Shown: in pieces, positions 1 through 7,897 of the stretch
Layout: each line of letters begins with the position of its first letter
How positions within the stretch are numbered: position 1 is the first letter of the stretch
NCBI GenBank assembly: GCA_018402425.1
Contig: JAGYIZ010000018.1
Location: forward strand, 1 to 41,109
DNA: 41,109 nt
Direction of reading: 5' to 3'
Origin: Candidatus Atribacteria bacterium
Lineage (GTDB): Bacteria > Atribacterota > Phoenicimicrobiia > Phoenicimicrobiales > Stramentimicrobiaceae
Made by a program: the position numbers and the translations under genes
The notes under the pieces: model-generated
What the model saw: only the letters and a program-made list of their open reading frames with translations
Database searches by the model: none
What the model was told of the DNA's origin: nothing

Positions 1-2
1 GT

Positions 3-152
3 TGGGATAATGATTATACTGCTGATTGTAACTGTGAATGCTGTTTAGCAGATGATGACGGAGACGGTATCCCAAACTGTCAGGTCGATGATTATGAAGG
101 AGATTGCGCCTGTGCAGGAGAACCCAAGGGTAATCAATGGGGCAAACAATAG
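3..152 (+). CDS. C-terminal fragment of a Cys-rich, Asp-rich (probably Ca-binding) protein
   Basis: The window opens inside this gene; the frame starting at base 3 is open to the TAG at 150-152, leaving the last 49 residues. The fragment is rich in Cys (CNCECC, then NC, DC and CAC) and contains DDDGDGIPNC, which resembles the Asp-rich calcium loops of thrombospondin type-3 repeats. Such tails occur in exported or surface proteins, but the N-terminus, and so any signal peptide, lies outside the window. A strong terminator follows 49 bases after the stop, which supports a genuine gene end. The function is unknown. Confidence 0.6.
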   Translation, partial: WDNDYTADCNCECCLADDDGDGIPNCQVDDYEGDCACAGEPKGNQWGKQ

Positions 153-200
153 TATCGTTGAAGAATTACGAAATATTCTCCTTAATTAAATAAAAATAGA

Positions 201-240
201 AAATTCCCTCTTTTTGTAAATAAAGGAGAGGGAATTTTTC
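201..240 (+). terminator. Rho-independent terminator after the Cys-rich gene
   Basis: A 10-bp perfect stem (AAATTCCCTC at 201-210 with GAGGGAATTT at 228-237) closes a 17-base loop and runs into a short T tract. It sits just after the stop at 152 on the same strand. Confidence 0.75.
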
Positions 241-440
241 TTATAAATGCTTGATTTTTATATTGAATATAATATTGATAATAGAAAATTTTGCTTACTT
301 GGACATGCGCCTTGCTGCTTCTATAGCCATGTCACTTAGCATTAATTTTTAAATTTTTACTTATTTACTACCAGAGAGAAGGATTAGAATATAGATGAAC
401 GGGAAGTAGGAGAATCTGCCAGAGAATTTTCTAAGGTACT
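241..440. other. Intergenic, nothing recognised
   Basis: AT-rich spacer between the terminator of the first gene and the 3' end of the minus-strand methylglyoxal synthase gene. No convincing open frame, RNA gene or terminator for the minus-strand gene was found. Confidence 0.4.
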
Positions 441-881
441 TTAGTCCGTTTGTTTTATTGATTCAATTCCTTTGAGTAATATTTCGGCTGATTTTAGATT
501 GGTTGCCAAAGGTATATTGTGAATGTCACAAACTTTTAGAAGAGCGGCAATATCAGGATCATGAGGCTGTTTGGCCAGGGGATCCCTTAAGAAGATAACC
601 AAATCCACTTCTTTACTGGCTACTAAGCCCCCAATTTGTAAGTCCCCTCCAACTGGTCCTGATAGCATTTGAACTACCGAGAGGTTAGTACGTTCATTAA
701 TTAATTGTCCAGTAGATTTTGTCGCAATCATGTTACAATTTTTAAAGAATTGCTCGTTTTCCTTGGCAAAAGAAATCATTTCTGCCTTTTTCCCATCATG
801 AGCAATTAACGCAACGCATAGTCTTGCATCTCTTTTTTTATTTTTTTTAATTGGTACAACGACAGTTTTGTGTTTTTCCAT
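441..881 (-). CDS. mgsA: Methylglyoxal synthase
   Basis: Converts dihydroxyacetone phosphate to methylglyoxal and phosphate in the cytoplasm, an overflow bypass of lower glycolysis. At 146 aa it has the usual length. Visible family motifs are IAHDGKK (His28/Asp29), [12 protein letters not shown] with the catalytic Asp at about residue 80, the FLRDPL strand, and [10 protein letters not shown] with His107 and Asp110, matching the active-site His and Asp of the Escherichia coli enzyme. The phosphate-binding TGTTG loop is present as TKSTGQL, a mild variant. The first 20 residues are a Lys-rich extension. It lies 213 bases downstream of the SIMPL gene on the same strand; co-transcription is possible but not shown. 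Confidence 0.93.
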   Translation of the reverse strand: MEKHKTVVVPIKKNKKRDARLCVALIAHDGKKAEMISFAKENEQFFKNCNMIATKSTGQLINERTNLSVVQMLSGPVGGDLQIGGLVASKEVDLVIFLRDPLAKQPHDPDIAALLKVCDIHNIPLATNLKSAEILLKGIESIKQTD

Positions 882-1094
882 TTTATTTTAGATAAACCTC
901 CACTATTTAATTTTTACTTGAATTTTATAATAATATCATATTGTTAAATAATGTATAACATTTAAAAATAATATATCTTAGAAAAGTTAATTTTATATTA
1001 AGAAGTGCAGGTTATTTTCTTAACCTCCATTTTTATTTAGAATGAAAATGGCTTAAATCATCTTAACAGCATGAAAATAATATTAATAATAAGC

Positions 1095-1844
1095 TTACTT
1101 AATTGTTAAAGAGAATTCTGCCACTACTGATGCCCTTATAGTTACCTCGTCAGGTTCGATAGGAGTGGGTGCGCCGGAGAAAGATATTTCCCTTTGCAAT
1201 GTATTGTCCTGAAAACGAAAGGGGGTATAACCTGTTTTTTCTTCTTTGACAGTATGTAATGCTGCAATATTTTCATTTACACTCCTAGCAATTGCTTTAG
1301 CTTTTCGGTATGCTTGTTGGGTGGCCATCTGAAGTGCATGTATCATTAAATCCTGCGGATCTTTTAGTTCAAAGCTGATGTAGTTTATATTATTTGCTCC
1401 CGATATAACTCCAAGGTCGATAATTTCTCCTACCTTATCCAGCTGAGCTGTTGATACGATTATTTCGTTAGTTGCCTGGTAATAAATTAACTCTTTTTCA
1501 ATATCCGGTTTTTCTCGTGGTAGTTCACGATAACTGTGTAACCTGTATGAGCCGGTTTTTAAATTTTCTTTAGATAAACCAAAATCCAGTAAAGCTTGTC
1601 TAACTGCATTAGCGATCCTTGCATTTTCTTCAACTGCATCATCTGCTAATCTGCTATGTGTTTCGATGGATAAGCTTATTTGTGCGAGGTCAGGTTGGGA
1701 TGACAATTCTGCTTCTCCATATGTTTGAATAATTTTCTGTGGTACCGAAGCAGCTGGTGAAGTTTGATTTTGCGCATGTCCACTAAGTGTTATTGCCATT
1801 ATCAATACAAAAGTAATAGTAAATAAAACATTTTTTGTTTGCAT
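1095..1844 (-). CDS. SIMPL domain (DUF541) exported protein
   Basis: A 249-aa protein with an N-terminal signal peptide (Lys then a hydrophobic stretch to about residue 24, ending near HAQ), followed by a SIMPL/DUF541 domain: IQTYGEAELSSQPDLAQISLSIET opens the domain and the paired strand region YYQATNEIIVS is in the middle. The family is periplasmic or surface-anchored and often linked to oxidative or envelope stress in other bacteria; no enzymatic activity is established. The start is supported by a strong AGGAGG just upstream on the minus strand. It is transcribed divergently from the C69 hydrolase gene and towards mgsA. Confidence 0.85.
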   Translation of the reverse strand: MQTKNVLFTITFVLIMAITLSGHAQNQTSPAASVPQKIIQTYGEAELSSQPDLAQISLSIETHSRLADDAVEENARIANAVRQALLDFGLSKENLKTGSYRLHSYRELPREKPDIEKELIYYQATNEIIVSTAQLDKVGEIIDLGVISGANNINYISFELKDPQDLMIHALQMATQQAYRKAKAIARSVNENIAALHTVKEEKTGYTPFRFQDNTLQREISFSGAPTPIEPDEVTIRASVVAEFSLTIK

Positions 1845-2105
1845 TTTTCAAGGCCTCCTATCAAAATATACCTGGAATCTATTATTTTTACATTTAAATC
1901 TAAATCAATATTAACCTCTAAGGTAATAAAGATAGTAATCTAAAATATTTTACCATACTTTACATAGAGCATAATAGTATATATTGGCTAACCAAATAAT
2001 TTATCCGATCTTTTTGAAGGGAATATCAATAAATGATAAAATATAACAAAATAAAGATTCAGGCTAATTTTTTCTTTTTAAAATTTAGATAGTGAGATAA
2101 TAAAT

Positions 2106-3413
2106 ATGTGTGATACTATTGTAGCACTGGGTTCTATTGTTAAAGGAGGTTTGACTCTTTTTGGGAAAAATAGTGACCGTGAACCCGATGAAGCGCAAAA
2201 TATCCGCATTATTCCCCGCAAAAAACATAGTCACACAGATATTGTAAAGTGTACTTATATAACCATCCCTCAAGTTTCGGAAACAGCCCGGGTATTGCTT
2301 TGTCAACCGTTTTGGATGTTTGGTGCAGAGATGGGAGGAAATGAGCATGGAGTGGTTATTGGCAATGAGGCAATATTTACCAAAGAAAAGCCAGCCAAAA
2401 AAGGACTTACCGGTATGGATTTAGTACGATTAGCGCTTGAGCGAAGTCATACTGCCAGACAGGCTTTAGAAGTAATTATTAAGCTATTAGAGAAATATGA
2501 CCAGGGCGGTAATTGTGGTTATCGATTTAAATTACATTATATGAATAGTTTCATAATTGCTGATAAGAAAGAAGCTTATGTATTGGAAACTGTAAAAAGA
2601 TGGTGGGCATGGAAGAAAATTAATGATGTCTGGAGCATATCCAATGTTATATCCCTTCAGCAGGATTATGACGAATGTTCCGAAGGGTTAATTAAAAATG
2701 CTGTTAACAAAGGATATTGCAAAAGCCAAAATGATTTTAATTTTCGAAAATGTTATTCCGATAAATTTATGACCTGGGCTGCCAATGGGATTATTAGAGA
2801 AAAACGTTCCCGCGAATTGCTTGAAAAGAACAAAAACAAATTTACTGTAAAGCATTTTATAAATATTTTGCGTGATCATGGAAACAAGCCTCAGTGGACT
2901 CCTCACAAAGGACCTGGAGGAACTTTATGCTTACATGCAGCAGATTCATTATTACGAAGAACACAAACAGTGTGCTCCCTGGTTGCCAGTATCGGTAAAG
3001 AGAATAACTTTTATTATACAACCGGAGCATCCAATCCATGTTTTAGTCCTTATTTCCCGGTTTTCTATTACAATACCGAGGTACCGAAAGAATACAAAGA
3101 AGGAAGTGCATATTATAATCAGAATTCATATTGGTGGGAAAGTGAATACTACCATCGCAAAGCTCTAAAATATTTTTATTCAGCTTTAATGGAAGTTCAG
3201 CCCGTAATCGGTAATTATGAAGAAGAAATGATTGCTGGGATTGAAAATGCCAATGGAGATATTAATCAAGATATGATAGATAGATATTTTGTTCAGGCAA
3301 GGGGTATTGTGAGAAACTGGGGAGCCGGTTTAGATAAGCTACCCCCGATGCAATTGAGCTGGTATTATAGATATTATTGGCGAAAGTATAATCGGAGAAA
3401 TAAAATCTTCTAA
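2106..3413 (+). CDS. C69/secernin-type Ntn hydrolase (dipeptidase-like)
   Basis: A 435-aa protein starting MCDTIVALG, so that removal of Met exposes Cys2 as the nucleophile typical of N-terminal nucleophile hydrolases. FGKNSDREPDEAQ follows near residue 20, a family hallmark of peptidase C69 and secernins, with VIGNEA and LTGMDLVRLALERSHTARQAL further on. Members hydrolyse dipeptides or other amide bonds; the substrate here cannot be read from sequence. There is no signal peptide, so it is probably cytoplasmic. The ribosome-binding site is weak (GTGAGA). It stands alone, ending about 110 bases before the promoter of the ilv-leu operon. Confidence 0.8.
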   Translation: MCDTIVALGSIVKGGLTLFGKNSDREPDEAQNIRIIPRKKHSHTDIVKCTYITIPQVSETARVLLCQPFWMFGAEMGGNEHGVVIGNEAIFTKEKPAKKGLTGMDLVRLALERSHTARQALEVIIKLLEKYDQGGNCGYRFKLHYMNSFIIADKKEAYVLETVKRWWAWKKINDVWSISNVISLQQDYDECSEGLIKNAVNKGYCKSQNDFNFRKCYSDKFMTWAANGIIREKRSRELLEKNKNKFTVKHFINILRDHGNKPQWTPHKGPGGTLCLHAADSLLRRTQTVCSLVASIGKENNFYYTTGASNPCFSPYFPVFYYNTEVPKEYKEGSAYYNQNSYWWESEYYHRKALKYFYSALMEVQPVIGNYEEEMIAGIENANGDINQDMIDRYFVQARGIVRNWGAGLDKLPPMQLSWYYRYYWRKYNRRNKIF

Positions 3414-3524
3414 AATTCCCATATTTTTTATATTTAAATTACAGTTAAGATTTCTTCTTTTAGACTTCAAATCATTCAAAAAGTATGCAATTATAATTTT
3501 ATATGATAAATATTTAAATTTAAT

Positions 3525-3553
3525 TTGACAAAAACAGATTATATTAGTAAAAT
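3525..3553 (+). promoter_or_regulatory. Sigma-A type promoter of the ilv-leu T-box leader
   Basis: TTGACA at 3525-3530, exactly 17 bases, then TAAAAT at 3548-3553. The -10 ends 28 bases before the base of T-box Stem I, as expected for a leader start near 3560. The same -35 and -10 hexamers and the same spacing recur before the second T-box at 14704-14732. Confidence 0.8.
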
Positions 3554-3579
3554 TGCTAAAATTATCATTAAAAATTATG

Positions 3580-3813
3580 CAGGAAGCCAGTAGGTAATAA
3601 TTTGCTGAAGAGAGCCATAAATCGGTGTGAATATGGTAGTAAATGTTACTGAAACTCACTTCCAGCTGATTAAGATATAAAATTTTAGTAAATTTATTCC
3701 AGTATTTTTTTACAATGAGGGTAGAAAATAAGATTTTCTACTGAAATAGGGTGGTAACACGACAAATTCGTCCCTATCTAAATCAAATGGTTTAGATAGG
3801 GACTTTTTTATTA
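3580..3813 (+). promoter_or_regulatory. T-box leader, leucine (CUC) specifier, for ilvB operon
   Basis: Binds uncharged tRNA to allow read-through when the amino acid is scarce. The Stem I base pairs GGAAG (3582-3586) with CTTCC (3659-3663). The specifier loop has AGTA on the 5' side and GAA on the 3' side, followed by A-CTC-A, so the specifier codon is read as CTC (3655-3657), leucine. The AGAGAG and GGTGTGAA elements of distal Stem I are present. A Stem III hairpin occupies 3721-3741. The T-box proper, AGGGTGGTAACACG (3748-3761), has TGGT to pair with an ACCA tRNA end. The CTC reading follows the conserved spacing after GAA, is repeated in the second T-box, and agrees with the leu genes downstream. 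Confidence 0.9.
3770..3813 (+). terminator. T-box regulated intrinsic terminator
   Basis: A 13-bp stem (3770-3782 with 3791-3803) with an 8-base loop, followed by TTTTTTATT. Its 5' arm overlaps the end of the antiterminator, TTCGTCCCTAT, which gives the mutually exclusive folding expected of a T-box. Confidence 0.88.
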
Positions 3814-3922
3814 TTAAGGGAAGTATGCCTAGGGTTCCGTTTTGTATATAAAAGTCTGGACCAAGTGGCATAAAATACGGATATCATTAATGCATAATAC
3901 ATTCGTATTACACCGTGGGTAA

Positions 3923-3984
3923 AAAAGACCCCAGCGGAAGGTTCCTTGTCTCGAAATAAAAGGACCTGCCTGCGGGGTCTTTTA
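3923..3984 (+). terminator. Second terminator-like hairpin between T-box and ilvB
   Basis: AAAAGACCCC (3923-3932) pairs with GGGGTCTTTT (3974-3983). Inside, AGGT-CC pairs with GG-ACCT with a bulged T, so the hairpin is extended and mostly paired. The 3' arm ends in a T run. It lies downstream of the T-box terminator and 57 bases before the ilvB start, so transcripts that escape the first terminator must also cross it. Confidence 0.55.
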
Positions 3985-4040
3985 TTAAATAAAATTAGAA
4001 AGAGTAAATTTCTGATAAAAATTGAAAAGAGGTGAAGAAT

Positions 4041-5726
4041 ATGGAATTAAGCGGAACTGAAATTATTGTTGAATCTCTGAAACAGGAAAAAGTGAAGGTA
4101 ATTTTTGGTATAATCGGTGCGGCAATCATGCCTTTATACGATACCTTTGGAAAAACAGAAAAGCTTCCCTTCAAAAACATATTAACAAGACATGAGCAAG
4201 GAGCCATTCATGCCGCTGACGGATATGCGAGGGCAACGGGCGAGGTAGGAGTATGTATTGCTACATCAGGTCCGGGAGCAACAAACCTGGTTACCGGCCT
4301 GGCAAATGCCTATCTGGATTCAGTCCCATTGGTGGCATTTACAGGACAGGTGCCAACTTACATGGTAGGTAATGATGCCTTTCAGGAAGTTGATATTACC
4401 GGAATTACACTTCCCATTACTAAAAATAACTATATAGCCAGAAGAGTAGAAGATTTAGCACCGATTATCAAGGAAGCCTTTTATATCGCACGCAGTGGAA
4501 GGCCAGGACCTGTATTAATTGATTTACCCAAGGATGTTCAACAGGCCAGATGTCAATTTAAATATCCGGATAAGATAAACAGAAAAGGCTATAAGCCTTC
4601 TTATAAAGGACATGTTAGACAGATCAAAGCAGCAGCAAAAAAAATCATGGAAGCCGAGAAGCCTGTAATTATTGCCGGTGGCGGTATCATTAATGCTAAT
4701 GCTTCAGAGGAATTACAGAAAGTGGCTCTCAAGACAAATATTCCCGTTGTTAATACCTTTATGGGTCTTGGCAGCTTTCCAAAGAACCACCCTCTTTCTC
4801 TGGGAATGTTGGGAATGTATGGACAGTATGCAGCTAATCAGACAATCAGTAGTGCTGATCTTATTATTGCACTGGGTACACGTTTTGATGACCGAATTAC
4901 GGGAAATTTAAAGCAATTTTGTCCCCATGCGGAATTGATTCATATTGATATTGACCCTGTCGAAATAGGGAAAAATATTGCAGTTAAAATACCCATCGTA
5001 GGAGACCTGAAATATATACTGCATCAGTTAAACGATTACCTTGATGAGAGAAAAAATTCGTCATGGCTGATAGAAATCAAGAAAATAAGAGAAAAGATTA
5101 CACCGCAGTTAGAAGAAGAAAAAGGAGAACTGAGACCAAAATATATAATTAAGTGTATTAATGAATTTTTTAAGGGAGAGGCTATAATTGTGACTGATGT
5201 CGGTCAGCATCAGATGTGGGCAGCCAATTATTGTCAATTTATGCATCCGCGTACTTTCGTTTCCTCAGGCGGTCTGGGTACCATGGGATATGGATTCCCT
5301 GCGGCAATTGGTGCAAAATTTGGGTGTCCCAAAAAGCCGGTAGTTTGTATATCAGGTGACGGAAGTTTTCAGATGAACATTCAGGAGCTGGCTACGGCAA
5401 TTTATAACAGGCTACCGATGATTGTAGTGTTAATGAACAATGGATACCTGGGTATGGTGAGGCAATTACAGGAATTATTTTGCGATCGACGTTATGTTTC
5501 GACTTCTCTAGCAGGGAGTCCGGATTTTATAAAAATTGTTGAAGGTTATGGCGGTGTTGGCTTCAGGGTGAATAAAAAAGAAGAATTTTACCCGATTTTA
5601 GAGAAAGCTTATGAAATGAACCAATTTGTTCTTATAGACTGTCAGATACCTCAGGAGGAAAATACTTTTCCAATGGTTCAACCAGGTTCGTCAATCAATA
5701 AAATGATGGGAGTTGAGCAATCATGA
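4041..5726 (+). CDS. ilvB: Acetolactate synthase large subunit
   Basis: Catalyses ThDP-dependent condensation of pyruvate with pyruvate or 2-oxobutyrate, the first common step of branched-chain amino acid synthesis, in complex with IlvH. The 561-aa protein shows LTRHEQGAIHAADGYARATG with the ThDP-activating Glu at about residue 52, the central domain phrase VIIAGGGI, and the C-terminal ThDP/Mg motif ISGDGSFQMN...MNN near residue 440. The start is set at ATG 4041 because AGAGGTGA lies 5 bases before it; an in-frame GTG at 4032 overlaps that ribosome-binding site. Its stop overlaps the ilvH start (ATGA). First gene of the leucine T-box operon. Confidence 0.95.
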   Translation: MELSGTEIIVESLKQEKVKVIFGIIGAAIMPLYDTFGKTEKLPFKNILTRHEQGAIHAADGYARATGEVGVCIATSGPGATNLVTGLANAYLDSVPLVAFTGQVPTYMVGNDAFQEVDITGITLPITKNNYIARRVEDLAPIIKEAFYIARSGRPGPVLIDLPKDVQQARCQFKYPDKINRKGYKPSYKGHVRQIKAAAKKIMEAEKPVIIAGGGIINANASEELQKVALKTNIPVVNTFMGLGSFPKNHPLSLGMLGMYGQYAANQTISSADLIIALGTRFDDRITGNLKQFCPHAELIHIDIDPVEIGKNIAVKIPIVGDLKYILHQLNDYLDERKNSSWLIEIKKIREKITPQLEEEKGELRPKYIIKCINEFFKGEAIIVTDVGQHQMWAANYCQFMHPRTFVSSGGLGTMGYGFPAAIGAKFGCPKKPVVCISGDGSFQMNIQELATAIYNRLPMIVVLMNNGYLGMVRQLQELFCDRRYVSTSLAGSPDFIKIVEGYGGVGFRVNKKEEFYPILEKAYEMNQFVLIDCQIPQEENTFPMVQPGSSINKMMGVEQS

Positions 5727-6220
5727 AACATACTATTGCAATTTTAGTAGAAGACCAGCCAGGTGTCATGGCGCGTGTTGCTAGTTTGTTTACCCGGAGA
5801 GGTTTTAATATTGAAAGCATTGCAGTAGGTCATTCTGAAAAAGAGGGTATTTCACGAATGACCATTATTACCAGCGGAGATGAAAAGGTTTTAGAACAGG
5901 TAACCAAACAGTTAAATAAGTTAATCGATGTCATACGCGTTCGGGACATATCTCCCCGGAATGTTATTGAAAGAGAGTTGATTCTGGTAAAAGTGCATAC
6001 GGATTCATTGTCAATTCGGGCAGAGATTATTCAATTAGTAGAAATATTTAAAGCCAAAGTTGTCTATGTAGAGCGGGACACTTTGACCATTGAAATGTCT
6101 GGAGATGAAGAAAAAGTCAGTGGACTTTTAAAGCTTTTAAAGCCATTTGGCATTATTGAAATTGTCCGTACCGGAAGAATTGCAATAGCAAGGACTAAAA
6201 ATAACGGACAACGGACGTAA
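5723..6220 (+). CDS. ilvH: Acetolactate synthase small (regulatory) subunit
   Basis: A 165-aa subunit with an N-terminal ACT domain, ILVEDQPGVMARVASLFTRR and the FNIESIAVG turn, that binds valine in characterised homologues and activates IlvB. The C-terminal half (ERELILVKVH to IARTKN) is the small-subunit partner domain. The length is typical. It starts within the ilvB stop codon (ATGA), implying translational coupling. Confidence 0.95.
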   Translation: MKHTIAILVEDQPGVMARVASLFTRRGFNIESIAVGHSEKEGISRMTIITSGDEKVLEQVTKQLNKLIDVIRVRDISPRNVIERELILVKVHTDSLSIRAEIIQLVEIFKAKVVYVERDTLTIEMSGDEEKVSGLLKLLKPFGIIEIVRTGRIAIARTKNNGQRT

Positions 6221-6296
6221 TTAAGGGGAAAAATAAATTTACAGAATAGTCATATTTTTAAATGAGAGATTATCTATCAGAAAAAAGGAGGCAAAA

Positions 6297-7841
6297 ATGA
6301 CTGAAAAAATATTTATTTTTGATACAACATTACGTGATGGGGAGCAATGCCCCGGGGCTTCTCTCAATACCAATGAGAAGTTAGAAATTGCCAGGTACCT
6401 GGAAAAAATGAGAGTAGATGTTATTGAAGCCGGTTTTCCTGTATCTTCTCCTGGTGATTTTGAAGGTGTTGAGATAATTGCTAAAAATATTAAGAATACT
6501 ACCATTACCGGTTTATGCAGGGCAGTTGAAAGGGATATAAAATGTGCCTGGGATGCCATTAAGTCAGCTCAAAAACCCAGGATTCATACTTTCATTGCTA
6601 CCTCACCAATCCATATGAAGCTTAAGCTGGAGAAAACACCTCAGGAGGTTCTTCAACAAGCTGTTTCGGCGGTGAAGCTAGCAAAAAGTTATTGCCCTGA
6701 GGTGGAATTTTCCGCAGAAGATGCCAGTCGCAGCGAACCTGAGTTCCTATACAAAGTTTTTGAAGAGGTCATCAAAGCAGGTGCAACCATTGTTAATGTC
6801 CCGGATACAGTTGGATATTCACAGCCTGATGAATTCGGCCAACTAATCCAGGGTATTAAGAAAAATGTTCCAAATATCGAACAGGCAATTATTAGCGTAC
6901 ATTGTCATAATGATTTGGGTATGGCAGTGGCAAATTCGCTGGAATCCTTAAAATTTGGTGTACGGCAAATCGAATGTACAATGAATGGTATTGGAGAAAG
7001 AGCAGGAAATGCTTCTCTGGAGGAAATTGCCATGGCTTTACATACCAGAGAAGACTTTTATAATAAATCCACTAATATTGATACCCACTACATTTATCCA
7101 ACCAGTAAGCTGGTGAGTCGTCTAACCGGATTTGTTGTTCAACCTAATAAAGCTATTGTGGGGAAGAATGCATTTGCCCATGAAGCCGGCATTCATCAGG
7201 CAGGTATATTAAAAGATACTTCTACTTATGAAATTATGAAGCCACAAACAATTGGTTTGGAAAGCAATCAATTGGTATTAGGTAAACATTCTGGTCGCAA
7301 TGCTTTTAAAAGCCGTTTATTAGAATTAGGTTATGCCTTAGAGAAAGAAAAACTAAATAAATCTTTTGAGCAATTTAAACAACTGGCTGATAAAAAGAAG
7401 GAAATTTATTCTGAGGACCTCGTTGCCCTTATGTCTGAAATATTAGTTGAAGATATAACTGATATTTATGAATTGAAATATTTTCATGTAAATACCGGAA
7501 ACAGTATTTTACCAACTGCAACAGTTAGGTTAAAAAAAGAGGATAAAATTTTTGAAGATGCTGCTTGTGGTGATGGTCCTGTCGATGCAGTATTTAACGC
7601 TATCGATCGAATCACCGGAGTCAAGGTAAAATTATCTGATTATTATATCAAGGCCTTAACTAGAGGAAAGGATGCACAGGGAGAAGCCGTAGTTGAAATC
7701 AAAGATAACGGAAGATCTTTTGTTGGAAAGAGTATAAGTACCGATACTTTGGAGGCAAGTGTAAAAGCATATCTGAAGGCGATTAATAAAATGTTAGTGC
7801 AACTCAACAGAGGTTTAGGTTCACAAAAGAAGATAGATTAA
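6297..7841 (+). CDS. leuA: 2-isopropylmalate synthase
   Basis: Condenses acetyl-CoA with 2-oxoisovalerate, the first committed step of leucine synthesis. The 514-aa protein has the full-length arrangement. The DRE-TIM catalytic barrel starts FDTTLRDGEQCPGASL, with the metal-binding HCHNDLGMAVANS near residue 200 and NGIGERAGNASLEE near 230. A linker follows, then the C-terminal leucine-feedback domain with AACGDGPVDAVFNAIDRITG near residue 425. A strong AAGGAGG precedes the ATG. A perfect 26-bp palindrome spans its stop codon. It lies between ilvH and the LeuA-like paralogue in the T-box operon. Confidence 0.95.
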   Translation: MTEKIFIFDTTLRDGEQCPGASLNTNEKLEIARYLEKMRVDVIEAGFPVSSPGDFEGVEIIAKNIKNTTITGLCRAVERDIKCAWDAIKSAQKPRIHTFIATSPIHMKLKLEKTPQEVLQQAVSAVKLAKSYCPEVEFSAEDASRSEPEFLYKVFEEVIKAGATIVNVPDTVGYSQPDEFGQLIQGIKKNVPNIEQAIISVHCHNDLGMAVANSLESLKFGVRQIECTMNGIGERAGNASLEEIAMALHTREDFYNKSTNIDTHYIYPTSKLVSRLTGFVVQPNKAIVGKNAFAHEAGIHQAGILKDTSTYEIMKPQTIGLESNQLVLGKHSGRNAFKSRLLELGYALEKEKLNKSFEQFKQLADKKKEIYSEDLVALMSEILVEDITDIYELKYFHVNTGNSILPTATVRLKKEDKIFEDAACGDGPVDAVFNAIDRITGVKVKLSDYYIKALTRGKDAQGEAVVEIKDNGRSFVGKSISTDTLEASVKAYLKAINKMLVQLNRGLGSQKKID

Positions 7842-7860
7842 TTTATGCATAAATTAATCT
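7835..7860. repeat. Perfect 26-bp palindrome over the leuA stop
   Basis: Each 13-base half (AGATTAATTTATG, 7835-7847) is the exact reverse complement of the other; the centre is TATGCATA. It spans the leuA stop codon at 7839-7841 and ends 29 bases before the next candidate start. It could be an mRNA hairpin or a protein-binding palindrome. There is no T tract after it. Confidence 0.6.
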
Positions 7861-7897
7861 AATACACATCTTCGGCATTCGGGAAAGGATGAAGATA

